64,000 bases of DNA from Caulobacter ginsengisoli (GTDB taxonomy: Bacteria > Pseudomonadota > Alphaproteobacteria > Caulobacterales > Caulobacteraceae). Positions 34,096 through 42,325 of the stretch are shown one piece after another. Where the stretch lies: NCBI RefSeq assembly GCF_030814835.1, contig NZ_JAUSVS010000004.1, positions 1 to 64,000 of the forward strand, given 5' to 3'. The position numbers and the translations under genes were made by a program. Position 1 is the first letter of the stretch. Each line of letters starts with the position of its first letter. A model generated the notes under the pieces. That model worked only from the letters and a program-made list of their open reading frames with translations. It had not been told where the DNA came from and made no database searches.

Positions 34096-35420
34096 ACAAG
34101 CCGCTCAATCCGCCGGCTAACGCCCTTGAAGCCTTCTGGATGCCGTTCACGCCCAACCGGCGGTTCAAGGCCGATCCGCGCTTCGTCGAGCGGGCCGAGG
34201 GCATGTTCTACTACACCCCCGACGGCCGGCCCGTGCTGGACGCCACCTCGGGCCTGTGGTGCGTCAACGCCGGCCACAACCGTCCGCGCATCGTTGAGGC
34301 CATCCAGAAACAGGCGGCCGAGCTGGACTATGCCACCAGCTTCAACATGGGCCACCCCAAGGCCTTCGAGTTCGCCTCGCGCCTGGCCAACATCCTGCCC
34401 GGCGACCTGGACCATGTGTTCTTCTGCAACTCCGGCTCGGAGGCGGCGGACACGGCGCTGAAGATTGCGCTCGCCTATCACCGGGCCCGCGGCAAGGGTG
34501 GGAAGACCCGGCTGATCGGCCGCGAGCGGGGCTATCACGGGGTCGGGTTCGGCGGCATCTCGGTTGGCGGCATCGTCGCCAACCGCAAGTATTTCGGCGG
34601 GCTGCTGGGTGGGGTCGACCATCTGCCCCACACCCATGACCTGGCCCGCAACGCCTTCTCGCGCGGCCAGCCCGAGCATGGCGCGGACCTGGCCGACAAT
34701 CTCGAGCGCATCGTGGCGCTGCACGACGCCTCGACCATCGCCGCGGTCATCGTCGAGCCGCTGGCGGGTTCGACCGGCGTCCTCGTGCCGCCCAAGGGCT
34801 ATCTGGAGCGGTTGCGGGCCATCTGCGACCGGCACGACATCCTGCTGATCTTCGACGAGGTCATCACCGGCTTCGGGCGCCTCGGCGCGTCCTTCGCCAG
34901 CGAACTGTTCGGCGTGCAGCCCGACCTGATCACCCTGGCCAAGGGCCTGACCAACGCCGCCGTCCCGGCCGGCGCCGTCGGGGCCAGCGCCCGCATCTAC
35001 GACACGCTGATGGACGGCGCCGACGCCCCCATCGAGCTCTTCCACGGCTACACCTACAGCGCCCACCCGCTGGCCTGCGCCGCGGGGCTGGCGACCCTGG
35101 ACACCTATCGCGACGAGGGGCTGTTCGAGCGGGCGGGCCAGCTGTCGCCGCTCTGGGAGGAAGCCGCCCATAGCCTCAAGGGGGCCCGCCACGTCATCGA
35201 CATCCGCAACCTGGGCCTGGTCGCCGGGATCGAGCTGGAGTCCCGGCCCGGCGCGGTCGGCGAACGGGGCCAGGAGATCTTCAAGGCCGCCTTTGACTCC
35301 GGCCTGATGATCCGGGTCGGCGGCGACATCGTAGCCCTGTCGCCGCCGCTGATCATCGAAGAGACCCAGCTCGACCAGATTTTCAGTCAGCTGCGTAACC
35401 TGCTGTCGACCATCGACTAA
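34092..35420 (+). CDS. Class III aminotransferase (omega-amino acid:pyruvate type)
   Basis: A 442-aa PLP enzyme. It starts MNKPLNPPANALEAFWMPFTPNRRFKAD split at ~20, close to beta-alanine:pyruvate transaminases. Motifs: FFCNSGSEAADTALKIAL, RERGYHGVGFGGISVGG, LIFDEVITGFGRLG and PLP-lysine segment DLITLAKGLTNAAVPAGAV. It is coupled to the preceding hydrolase gene. The likely reaction is transamination of a terminal amine with pyruvate; the real donor is unknown. Confidence 0.9.
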   Translation: MNKPLNPPANALEAFWMPFTPNRRFKADPRFVERAEGMFYYTPDGRPVLDATSGLWCVNAGHNRPRIVEAIQKQAAELDYATSFNMGHPKAFEFASRLANILPGDLDHVFFCNSGSEAADTALKIALAYHRARGKGGKTRLIGRERGYHGVGFGGISVGGIVANRKYFGGLLGGVDHLPHTHDLARNAFSRGQPEHGADLADNLERIVALHDASTIAAVIVEPLAGSTGVLVPPKGYLERLRAICDRHDILLIFDEVITGFGRLGASFASELFGVQPDLITLAKGLTNAAVPAGAVGASARIYDTLMDGADAPIELFHGYTYSAHPLACAAGLATLDTYRDEGLFERAGQLSPLWEEAAHSLKGARHVIDIRNLGLVAGIELESRPGAVGERGQEIFKAAFDSGLMIRVGGDIVALSPPLIIEETQLDQIFSQLRNLLSTID

Positions 35421-35469
35421 CGCACTAGCTCGCAATTGGGCGCGCTCCCCCGCGCCCACGGAGGGGACC

Positions 35470-37701
35470 ATGATCCAACGCCTGCTGAAGACCACCGCCC
35501 TTGGCCTGACCCTGGCGGGTCTGGCCGCGCCCGCCTTCGCCCAGGATGCGCCGCCGCCAAAAGCTGAAAGGGGAGACACCACGACGCTCTCCGACCTGGT
35601 CGTCACCGCCCAGCGGCGCGAGGAGGCGGCCCAGGACGTCGCCGTCGCCCTGACCGTGCTGAAGGGCGACGACCTGGCCGACCGCGGCGTCGTCAACGTC
35701 AACCAACTGCAGTACGCGGTGCCCGGCCTGGAGGCGGTCCCGGCCTTCGGCGGCGGCCAGCCGCAGTTCCGCCTGCGCGGGGTGGGCTTCGACGACTATG
35801 CCTCCAACAACACCTCGACCGTCGGGGTCTATGTCAACGAAGTCGCCTATCCCTTCCCGGTCCAGACCCAGGGGGTAATCTTCGACATCGGCCGGGTCGA
35901 GGTGCTGCGCGGGCCGCAGGGCACCCTCTATGGCCGCAACACCACCGGCGGGGCGATCAACTTCATCACCAACCGCCCGACCAGCACGTTCACCGCCGGC
36001 GCGACGCTGGAGGCCGGCAGCAACGACCAGGTCAAGGCCGAGGCCTATGTCTCCGGCCCGCTGGCCGACACCCTGCGCTTCCGCCTCTCGGGGATCACCC
36101 AGCAGGGCGGGGCCTGGCAGTCCAACCGCACCACCGGCGAGTCCATCGGCGACAAGGACCGCTCGGCCATCCGCGGCCTGCTGCAATGGGACATCACGCC
36201 GAAGGTCGACCTGACCATCGACGCCCACTGGTCGCAGGACCAGTCGGACGGGGCCGGCCTCTACCTGTTCGCCCCCCTGGCCTTCGCGCCGCCGACCATT
36301 CCGGCGGATGCCAGCCCCTCGAAGACCGGTTGGGGCGGCTCGACCACCTTCACCGGCTTTACCGGCATCGGAACCACCGACAAGCCGTTCAAGGACAATA
36401 CGGCCAAGGGGATCGACATCACCCTGAACGCCGACCTCGGTTTCGCGACCCTGACCAGCATCACCGCCTTCGAGAAGTTCGACCGGCGCGAGTTCAACGA
36501 CTGGGACGCTTCGGCGAGAGCCTTCGCCGGCACCTATTTCGACACCGACGCCAAGGTGTTCTCGCAGGAACTGCGGCTGGCCAGCGCCCCCAGCGACGGC
36601 CCCACCGACTGGGTGATCGGCGCCTATTATTCCAAGGAGGACCTGGACGAGGAGTTCGCCTCGGACTTCTTCGAGTCGCTGCTGTTCGACACCGACACCC
36701 TCTACAAGCAGCATGTCCGCTCGGGCAGCGTCTTCGGCCAGATCGGCTACAGGATCACCCCGACCGTCCGCCTGGTCGGCGGCCTGCGCTACGAGAGCGA
36801 AAAGCGCGGCCTCGACAACTTCATCACCCAGGGGGTGTTCGCGCCCGGCGGGGCGGGGATCGGCTTCATCCCGCCGTCGGATGTCTCCAAGACCAACAAC
36901 GAATGGTCGGGCAAGCTGGGAATCGAGTGGCGGCCCAACGACGACACCCTGGTCTATGCGACCATCAGCCGGGGCATCAAGTCGGGCGGTTTCACTGCCT
37001 ACAACACCCCCGACGTCACCCTGCTGCACCCCATCGCGCCGGAGAAGCTGCTGGCCTATGAGCTGGGCTTCAAGACCGACTTCGCCGGCGACACGGTGCG
37101 GCTGAACGGGGCGGTCTTCTACTACGACTACAAGGACCAGCAGGTGCAGTCGGCCATCTACACGGCCTTCGGACCGATCGGTAACATCGTCAACGCCGAC
37201 GCTCACATCTGGGGGGCCGAGGCCGAGCTGCAGTGGAAGCCGACTCGCGAACTGCAGATCAACCAGTCGCTGAGCTACAAGACCGGCGAGTTCGATGATT
37301 TCGTCGACCTGGACATCGCCGCCTCCATCCTGGCGGGCCATGCGGTGTTCAAGCAGCGGGCCGGCGAGAACGAGGGCTTCCCGGCCTGGAGCTATATCGG
37401 CGATGTCTCCTACATCTGGGACCTGGGCGGCTACGATCTGGAGGCCGAGACCAACTACGCCTTCCACGACAAGGCCAAGCCGGTCTTGCTGGGCCCGACC
37501 TACAATGTCGACAGCTACTGGTTGGCCAACGCCAACCTGACCCTGACCCCCCATGACGGGCCCTGGTCGGTCAGCCTGTGGGGCCGCAACATCCTGGATG
37601 AGAAATACGACCTGACGCGGAACTTCTTCCTGCCCGGCATCAGCATCGCCGCGCCGGGCGAACCGGCGACCTGGGGGATCCGGGTGGGGGTGAAATACTA
37701 G
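35470..37701 (+). CDS. TonB-dependent receptor
   Basis: A 743-aa outer-membrane receptor. Signal peptide: MIQRLLKTTALGLTLAGLAA..FAQ. A TonB-box-like TTLSDLVVTAQRREE lies near residue 40. The plug domain (VSVALT-like AVALTVLKGDDLADRG, LRGPQGTLYGRNTTGGAINF) is followed by a beta-barrel ending in WGIRVGVKY, an aromatic C-terminus typical of barrel assembly. A GGAGGGG SD precedes the ATG. The family is used for siderophores, sugars and many other ligands; none is indicated. Confidence 0.92.
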   Translation: MIQRLLKTTALGLTLAGLAAPAFAQDAPPPKAERGDTTTLSDLVVTAQRREEAAQDVAVALTVLKGDDLADRGVVNVNQLQYAVPGLEAVPAFGGGQPQFRLRGVGFDDYASNNTSTVGVYVNEVAYPFPVQTQGVIFDIGRVEVLRGPQGTLYGRNTTGGAINFITNRPTSTFTAGATLEAGSNDQVKAEAYVSGPLADTLRFRLSGITQQGGAWQSNRTTGESIGDKDRSAIRGLLQWDITPKVDLTIDAHWSQDQSDGAGLYLFAPLAFAPPTIPADASPSKTGWGGSTTFTGFTGIGTTDKPFKDNTAKGIDITLNADLGFATLTSITAFEKFDRREFNDWDASARAFAGTYFDTDAKVFSQELRLASAPSDGPTDWVIGAYYSKEDLDEEFASDFFESLLFDTDTLYKQHVRSGSVFGQIGYRITPTVRLVGGLRYESEKRGLDNFITQGVFAPGGAGIGFIPPSDVSKTNNEWSGKLGIEWRPNDDTLVYATISRGIKSGGFTAYNTPDVTLLHPIAPEKLLAYELGFKTDFAGDTVRLNGAVFYYDYKDQQVQSAIYTAFGPIGNIVNADAHIWGAEAELQWKPTRELQINQSLSYKTGEFDDFVDLDIAASILAGHAVFKQRAGENEGFPAWSYIGDVSYIWDLGGYDLEAETNYAFHDKAKPVLLGPTYNVDSYWLANANLTLTPHDGPWSVSLWGRNILDEKYDLTRNFFLPGISIAAPGEPATWGIRVGVKY

Positions 37702-37710
37702 GAGGCAGGT

Positions 37711-37748
37711 GGCGCGGCCCCCTCTTACGAAGGGAGAGTGGCCGCGCC
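37711..37748. terminator. Hairpin between convergent receptor and YCII genes
   Basis: A perfect 9-bp stem GGCGCGGCC / GGCCGCGCC encloses a 20-base loop with its own weak pairing. It fills the 54-bp gap between two convergent stops and could end transcripts from both sides; no T-run is present, so termination is inferred. Confidence 0.55.
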
Positions 37749-37755
37749 CGCCGCA

Positions 37756-38172
37756 TCAGCCCTGGGTTCGGGCCCGCAGCTGTTCTTCCTTCTCGATCAG
37801 CTCCGGCGTCAGGGCGTCGCCGAAATCGGCCGCCTCGAAGTAGGGGCGGATCTCCAGTTCGCTGGGGCCGGGCATCGGATTGGGGCAGCGCTTGGCCCAC
37901 TGGACGGCGTCGTCCATGTCCTTGACCTCCCAGATCCAGTAGCCGGCGATCACCTCGCCCACGGGGAAGGGGCCGTCGATCACGGTGCGGCCGGCGCCGT
38001 TGAAGGCGATCCGCTTGCCGGCCGAGGAGGGCTTCAGGCCATCGCCGTCCTTCATGACGCCGGCGTTGACCAGCTCCTCATTGAACCGGCCCATCGCCTC
38101 GAAATCCTCGGTGCGCGGCATGACGCCGGCTTCGCTGTCGGCCGTGGCCTTCACAAACACGATCACACGCAT
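37756..38172 (-). CDS. YCII/DGPF-domain protein
   Basis: A 138-aa small soluble protein of the YCII-related family often found near ECF sigma factors. Motifs: MRVIVFVKATADSEAGVMP, GLKPSSAGKRIAF, TVIDGPFPVGEVIAGYWIWEVKDMDDAVQW and EIRPYFEAADFG. The DGPF tetrad is intact. The biochemical role of the family is unknown. It is a single gene between the receptor and the copper island, upstream and co-directional with nothing obvious. Confidence 0.85.
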   Translation of the reverse strand: MRVIVFVKATADSEAGVMPRTEDFEAMGRFNEELVNAGVMKDGDGLKPSSAGKRIAFNGAGRTVIDGPFPVGEVIAGYWIWEVKDMDDAVQWAKRCPNPMPGPSELEIRPYFEAADFGDALTPELIEKEEQLRARTQG

Positions 38173-38279
38173 TTCGTTTCTCCTTCGATCCCACGAGGCG
38201 CTTTAGGCCTCCTTGTCCAGATGACGAACCGGGATCGGCCATGCCGACAGCAGACAGGAAAATTTTTAGCGGAGCCAGC

Positions 38280-39659
38280 CTACTCGATCTTCAGGCGCAC
38301 GAAGGCCATGGCGCCGTCCGGGCTGTCGCCGTAGGCGCTCTTCAACCCGCCGGGCACGAAGTTGACGGAATAGAGCCCGCCCAGCCCGAACTTCACACGC
38401 TCGGACACCGACCAGTCCCGCACCGCCCCGATCGAGGCCTTGCCGACCGTGTAGATCGTCCCGCCGGGGACCAGCTCGTCATTCTCCGTCCGCTCGAGCC
38501 GTGAGAACACCGTCCACCGGTCGTTGGGCCTGACCGCGCTTTCCAGCGCCCAGGCGTCCAGCTCGTCCGTGCCGTCCGACCGCCGGCCCCAGGCCGCCGT
38601 GGTCGACCACCAGCCGCCGTCGCCGAACGGCACGGTGTAGATGGCGCTGGCCGACCAGCGGGTCTGGTCGACCAGGGGCTCCAGCTGCTCGGGGCTCTTC
38701 ACATCGGCCCAGGAGGCCTGCAGGGCCCAGTTCCGGGTCGGGTTCCAGCTCACCCGGACGGCGGTGGAATCCAGCGCCCCGGTCTCGATGTTGAAGCGAT
38801 ACTGGTCCGGCTCGCGGCCGCGGAAGCGCGAGGCCTCGATCTTCCAGGGGCCCTGGCCGTAGCCCAGGGTCACCACCCCGAAGGTGATGTGGGTCGAGTC
38901 CAGCCAGTGATGGCTGATCGGCGCCTCGGGGCTGTCCAGGATGGAGAGGCGGTGCATGAAGGCCGGCGGCCCGAAGGCCGGCTCGCCCGGCAGGCCGGCA
39001 TAGAGGAAGACACTGCCGTCCTCGCCGATCCGCTTCGCATAGCTGGCCGACAGCTCCATGAAGAGGTCGTGCGGGTGCTGGCGGTCGACCAGGTGGGTGG
39101 TCCCGTCCGCAGTCTCGCCGCTGGCCAGCAGCAGCGGATAGCCCGACTTCCCCATGAACGGGTCAGGGCTGAACATCGCCTTGAACTGGATCATGTCGCC
39201 GTTGGCCAGGGGTCGCTTGGCGCTGGCCATGACCATGCCCGAGACAAAGGCCTTGTCGTCGCCGCGCGGCCCCGACTGGCTGTCCCAGACCCCGTTCAGG
39301 GTGACATGGACCATGGTCATCCAGTCGCCGCTCATGCCGTGGATGCCGGGATGCTCGCTGGCGTCCGGCTGCCAGGCGGTGCCGGAGGCCTCACGGCTCA
39401 TGGGATAGTAGGGCCCGAACGCGCCCTTCATCATCCACTTCATGTCCGAAGGCGACTGTTGGCCGGCCATGTCCATGCCAGCCATGTCGTCATCCTGCTT
39501 GGCCGGCGGCGAGGCGGCGGGCGCCGGCGTCGCGGTGGGCATGCTCATCCCCGGCATGTCCTGGGCCATGGCCGCGGATCCTCCCACCAAGGCCAGGGCG
39601 CTCGCCAGCAGCAGGGCGCGGCGGGAGGCGGGCGGCGGGGTGGTCGTCATGGCGGTCAT
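38280..39659 (-). CDS. Met-rich outer-membrane-like protein of the copper island
   Basis: A 459-aa exported protein. After a signal peptide (RRALLLASALALVGGSAAMA) comes a Met/His/Pro-rich segment with DMPGMSMPT and DMAGMDMAGQQ (residues ~34-72), of the kind that binds Cu(I). The rest is rich in alternating aromatic strands (e.g. WALQASWADVK, WWSTTAAWGRR) and ends FVRLKIE, suggesting a beta-barrel. No exact family is recognised. It is 45 bases downstream of the ECF sigma gene and probably the output gene of that operon. Confidence 0.72.
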   Translation of the reverse strand: MTAMTTTPPPASRRALLLASALALVGGSAAMAQDMPGMSMPTATPAPAASPPAKQDDDMAGMDMAGQQSPSDMKWMMKGAFGPYYPMSREASGTAWQPDASEHPGIHGMSGDWMTMVHVTLNGVWDSQSGPRGDDKAFVSGMVMASAKRPLANGDMIQFKAMFSPDPFMGKSGYPLLLASGETADGTTHLVDRQHPHDLFMELSASYAKRIGEDGSVFLYAGLPGEPAFGPPAFMHRLSILDSPEAPISHHWLDSTHITFGVVTLGYGQGPWKIEASRFRGREPDQYRFNIETGALDSTAVRVSWNPTRNWALQASWADVKSPEQLEPLVDQTRWSASAIYTVPFGDGGWWSTTAAWGRRSDGTDELDAWALESAVRPNDRWTVFSRLERTENDELVPGGTIYTVGKASIGAVRDWSVSERVKFGLGGLYSVNFVPGGLKSAYGDSPDGAMAFVRLKIE

Positions 39660-39703
39660 CCGGATCCAGGCAGGTGAATGCTGGTTATACGCGGCCGTTC
39701 CGC

Positions 39704-40252
39704 CTAGCCCTCGCCAATAGGGGCCAGCATCGCGGTCAGGTCACGCCGGGCGCGGTAAAGGCGCATCTCCACGGCCTTGGCGCTGAGGTTCAGCACCCGG
39801 CCGGCCTCTTCGTGGCTCAGCCCACCGGCGGTGGTCAGTAGGAGCGGGGCGCGATAGCGGTCGGGCAGGCGGGCGATGGCCTGGTCCAGCCGGGCCAGGG
39901 CCGCGTCCCGTTCATCGTCCAACGGTTCCGCGGGCGGGGCCGGCGGCTCGGCGGCGAAGGCGCCCAGGAACAGTCGCCGCACCTTGGCCCGGCGGGCATG
40001 GTCGCGGCACTTGTTGAGGGCGATGGCCCGCAGCCAGACCCCGAACGGCCGGGCAGGGTCGTAGCGGCCGATGGCCCGCCAGGCGGCGACGAAGGCCTCC
40101 TGGGTGACGTCGACCGCCTCATCGGCGTCCCCGACATAGCGGCGGACGAAGGCGTAGAGTCCGGCCTTCTCGCGGCGCATCAGGGCGTCGAACGCCCCAC
40201 GCTCGCCCCGGCGCGCCGCCGCGGCCTGCGGATCGCCGGACGCGGGGGTCAT
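39704..40252 (-). CDS. ECF sigma factor, CnrH-like
   Basis: A 182-aa sigma-70 family member of the extracytoplasmic-function class. Region 2: YAFVRRYVGDADEAVDVTQEAFVAAWRAIGRYD, with the PFGVWLRAIALNKCRDHAR block. Region 4: RLPDRYRAPLLLTTAGGLSHEEAGRVLNLSAKAVEMRLYRAR (split here for length at L-T-T). It overlaps the periplasmic sensor gene by ATGA. Gene order anti-sigma, sensor, sigma is that of cnrYXH. It presumably drives this operon and the Met-rich protein gene when metal is sensed. Confidence 0.88.
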   Translation of the reverse strand: MTPASGDPQAAAARRGERGAFDALMRREKAGLYAFVRRYVGDADEAVDVTQEAFVAAWRAIGRYDPARPFGVWLRAIALNKCRDHARRAKVRRLFLGAFAAEPPAPPAEPLDDERDAALARLDQAIARLPDRYRAPLLLTTAGGLSHEEAGRVLNLSAKAVEMRLYRARRDLTAMLAPIGEG

Positions 40253-40692
40253 CGCCCGGCCGGCGCCAGGGTCTCGGAGATGGTGGCGTCGAAGGTCTTG
40301 GCCTGCTCGGGGGTCAGCACCGCCCGCATGGCCAGGATGTGCTGCACCGTCGCCTCCTGCAGGGCGCCCATGGCCGCATGGAAGCGGCCGATGGCCTGGC
40401 GGGCCTCCGGGCCATAGCTGTGCTGGCGGGTGAGGGCGAGGGCCAGGTCGCGGTTGGCCGCCTCCATCTCGGCCTCCAGGGCGCGGCGGCGGGTGTGGAA
40501 GCCGGTCTCCAGCGCCTCGATGCGGGCATTCTGGGCGGGGGTCAGGTTCAGTTGGTGGTGGAGCACCTCGTCGAGGCTGGCCTCGTCGCGGGCCTGATGC
40601 AGGCCATACTGCACGCCGGCCCAGCCGCCGACGGCGCCGCCCAGGCCGGTCAGCAGGATGGCGGCCAGGATCAGTCCAGGTCCGATCCTCAT
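40249..40692 (-). CDS. Periplasmic heavy-metal sensor, CnrX-like
   Basis: A 147-aa protein with an N-terminal membrane anchor (LILAAILLTGLGGAVGGWAGV) and a helical periplasmic domain containing LNLTPAQNARIEALE and VLTPEQAKTFDA (the LTPxQ repeats of Spy/CnrX). The metal ligands known for CnrX (His42, His46, Glu63, His119, Met123; 148 aa) align with a constant offset of one: Asp41, His45, Glu62, His118 and Met122. It overlaps both neighbours by ATGA. Metal identity is inferred as copper from the neighbourhood. Confidence 0.83.
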   Translation of the reverse strand: MRIGPGLILAAILLTGLGGAVGGWAGVQYGLHQARDEASLDEVLHHQLNLTPAQNARIEALETGFHTRRRALEAEMEAANRDLALALTRQHSYGPEARQAIGRFHAAMGALQEATVQHILAMRAVLTPEQAKTFDATISETLAPAGR

Positions 40693-40976
40693 CCCAGGCT
40701 GCCCAGCATGCGGCTGGAGGGGGCCAGCACGGCGTGGGGCGAGAAGACCCCCAGGTCCGAGGTCCGGGCGGCCAGCCGGCCGGCCGAGACGCCGCCGAAC
40801 GCAGCGCTGCCGCCGACCGCGACGACGAACAGCAGGGCCTGGGCCGAGGCGAGCGGCGTCAACCGGCGCTGGTTGGCCTCCAGGGCCGAGACGCGGTTCC
40901 ACACCGCGCCCTCCAGCCCCTCCAGGCCCCGGTCGGGGGTTGTGTCGCGCAGCAGGTCGAGATCGATTGGCGTCAT
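40689..40976 (-). CDS. Small membrane anti-sigma factor, CnrY-like
   Basis: A 95-aa protein, the same length as CnrY. The cytosolic N-terminal half (MTPIDLDLLRDTTPDRGLEG) would wrap the sigma factor; one TM segment (SAQALLFVVAVGGSAAFGGV, ~residues 44-63) leads to a short periplasmic tail that could contact the sensor. It has no recognisable zinc-binding anti-sigma motif. Its ATG lacks its own SD but overlaps the stop of a 6-codon reading frame that has one. Assignment rests on gene order and topology more than on sequence. Confidence 0.72.
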   Translation of the reverse strand: MTPIDLDLLRDTTPDRGLEGLEGAVWNRVSALEANQRRLTPLASAQALLFVVAVGGSAAFGGVSAGRLAARTSDLGVFSPHAVLAPSSRMLGSLG

Positions 40977-40993
40977 TGGCCGGCTCCGGTCAT
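40973..40993 (-). CDS. Possible 6-residue leader peptide coupled to the anti-sigma gene
   Basis: ATG at 40993 is preceded by AAGGAG with a 6-base spacer, the best SD of the region, and reads MTGAGQ before a TGA that overlaps the anti-sigma ATG as ATGA. The anti-sigma ATG itself is about 23 bases from this SD and has no other. Ribosomes ending the mini-frame could reinitiate on the anti-sigma gene. It may instead be a chance frame. Confidence 0.4.
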   Translation of the reverse strand: MTGAGQ

Positions 40994-41021
40994 ATCCGTC
41001 TCCTTACGCGCACCGCGGCGT

Positions 41022-41039
41022 CACCCCTCGCGAGGGGTG
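41022..41039. promoter_or_regulatory. 18-bp perfect palindrome between the divergent copper operons
   Basis: CACCCCTCGCGAGGGGTG lies between the sigma operon (start 40976, left) and copC (start 41089, right). The CCCC/GGGG arms resemble the G-tract half-sites bound by CsoR/RcnR-type repressors and the dyads in front of copA. It is a candidate operator; as RNA it would also form a hairpin. Confidence 0.55.
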
Positions 41040-41088
41040 CGGGCCCCGTCTGCGTATAGCCCCAAACCTGTCTCAGAGAGTATTCCGC

Positions 41089-41472
41089 ATGAAGGCCCCC
41101 TATCTCGCCCTCGCCGCCGCCCTGGTCATGGCCGCCCCGCCGGCCTGGGCCCATCCGGCCCTGGTCGCCTCCACCCCCGCCGCCGGCGCGACCGTCAGCG
41201 GCGTTCGGCAGATCGAACTGCGCTTCAGCGAGCCGCTGGTGGCCAAGCTGTCGTCCGCCAGCCTGGTCGCCACCAAGATGGACATGGGCGAGGGGATGAT
41301 GGACCACCGGATGGGCATGGGCGGAACGGTCCGTTTCGACCCTGCCGACGCCAAGGTCATGCGACTGGTCTTCAAGGGGCCGCTGCCGGCCGGCGTCTAT
41401 CACCTGGACTGGAAGGCGGTCTCCACAGACACCCACCACCTCAAGGGTGGCTTCGACTTCACCGTGCGCTGA
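41089..41472 (+). CDS. copC: Periplasmic copper-binding protein CopC
   Basis: A 127-aa CopC/YobA-type protein with signal peptide MKAPYLALAAALVMAAPPAWA and mature N-terminal HPAL, the N-terminal His of the Cu(II) site. Later come IELRFSEPL, a Met-rich loop KMDMGEGMMDHRMGMGG suited to Cu(I), and a C-terminal DTHHLKGGFDFTVR with copper-binding His residues. It is the first gene of copC-copD-acyltransferase; copD begins 4 bases after its stop. Confidence 0.93.
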   Translation: MKAPYLALAAALVMAAPPAWAHPALVASTPAAGATVSGVRQIELRFSEPLVAKLSSASLVATKMDMGEGMMDHRMGMGGTVRFDPADAKVMRLVFKGPLPAGVYHLDWKAVSTDTHHLKGGFDFTVR

Positions 41473-41476
41473 GCCG

Positions 41477-42325
41477 ATGGCGGGGGCCGAGATCGCCGTC
41501 AGGCTGGCCCAGTACGCGGCCCTGACCCTGCTGTTCGGCCTGTCGGCGATGCGGCTCTATGCACCGGTCGAGCCGATGCGGCGGGGTCTCACGATCAGTC
41601 TGGCGGTCGTCGCGGCGCTGGCCAGCCTGGCCGGGCTGCTGCTGCTGGCCGCCCTCCTGGCCGAGGACCCCGCCATCCTGCTTTCGCCGTCCGGGACCTG
41701 GTCGATGGTCACCGCCATGGGAGCAGGCTTGGCCGGGCTGGCGCGGCTGGGGCTGCTGGCGGCCCTGGCGACCATCCCCCCGCTGTGGCGGCCCTGGCCG
41801 ACCCGGCTGATGTCGGGGCTGGCGCTGGCCAGCCTGGCCTGGTCCGGCCACGCCGCCGCCGGCGAGGGCGCGCTGGGGCTGCTGCAGTTGGCCGCTGACA
41901 GCCTTCACCTGCTGGCGGCCGGCGTCTGGATTGGCGCCTTGGCCGGTTTTGTCGCCCTGGTTTGGCCTGGGCGGAGTGTCGCCAACGCCGAGAGGGCGCT
42001 GAGTTCATTCTCCGGCGTTGGCACGGCCTGCGTGGCGCTGTTGCTCGCCACCGGCTTGATCAACCTGTTCGCCGACACCCAAGGCCGGCCGCTGACGGCC
42101 CTCGGCCACAGCGCCTGGGGGGTGTTGCTGGTCGTCAAGCTGGCCGGGGTCGCGGCCATGCTCGGCCTGGCCAGCTTGAATCGCTGGGTCCTAACTCCCC
42201 GATTGCGGGCCGGCGGCCGGCCCGTCGGTATCCGGCTCAGCCTGACGCTGGAGTTCGGCCTTGGCCTGGGCGTTCTGTTGCTGGTGGCCATCCTGGGACG
42301 GCTCTCGCCGCTTGGGGATGGCTGA
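41477..42325 (+). CDS. copD: Copper-resistance membrane protein CopD
   Basis: A 282-aa polytopic inner-membrane protein with about eight TM helices, matching CopD/PcoD, which moves copper with CopC. Motifs include LASLAWSGHAAAGEG, LADSLHLLAAGVWIGALAGF and VKLAGVAAMLGLASLNRW; the histidines in SGHAA and SLHLLAAG lie within helices as expected for a metal path. The last codons overlap the acyltransferase start. Confidence 0.9.
   Translation: MAGAEIAVRLAQYAALTLLFGLSAMRLYAPVEPMRRGLTISLAVVAALASLAGLLLLAALLAEDPAILLSPSGTWSMVTAMGAGLAGLARLGLLAALATIPPLWRPWPTRLMSGLALASLAWSGHAAAGEGALGLLQLAADSLHLLAAGVWIGALAGFVALVWPGRSVANAERALSSFSGVGTACVALLLATGLINLFADTQGRPLTALGHSAWGVLLVVKLAGVAAMLGLASLNRWVLTPRLRAGGRPVGIRLSLTLEFGLGLGVLLLVAILGRLSPLGDG

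Noticed and set aside
35425..37554. A 709-codon minus-strand open frame
   Set aside because: It lies opposite the TonB-dependent receptor, which has a signal peptide, plug motif and barrel C-terminus.
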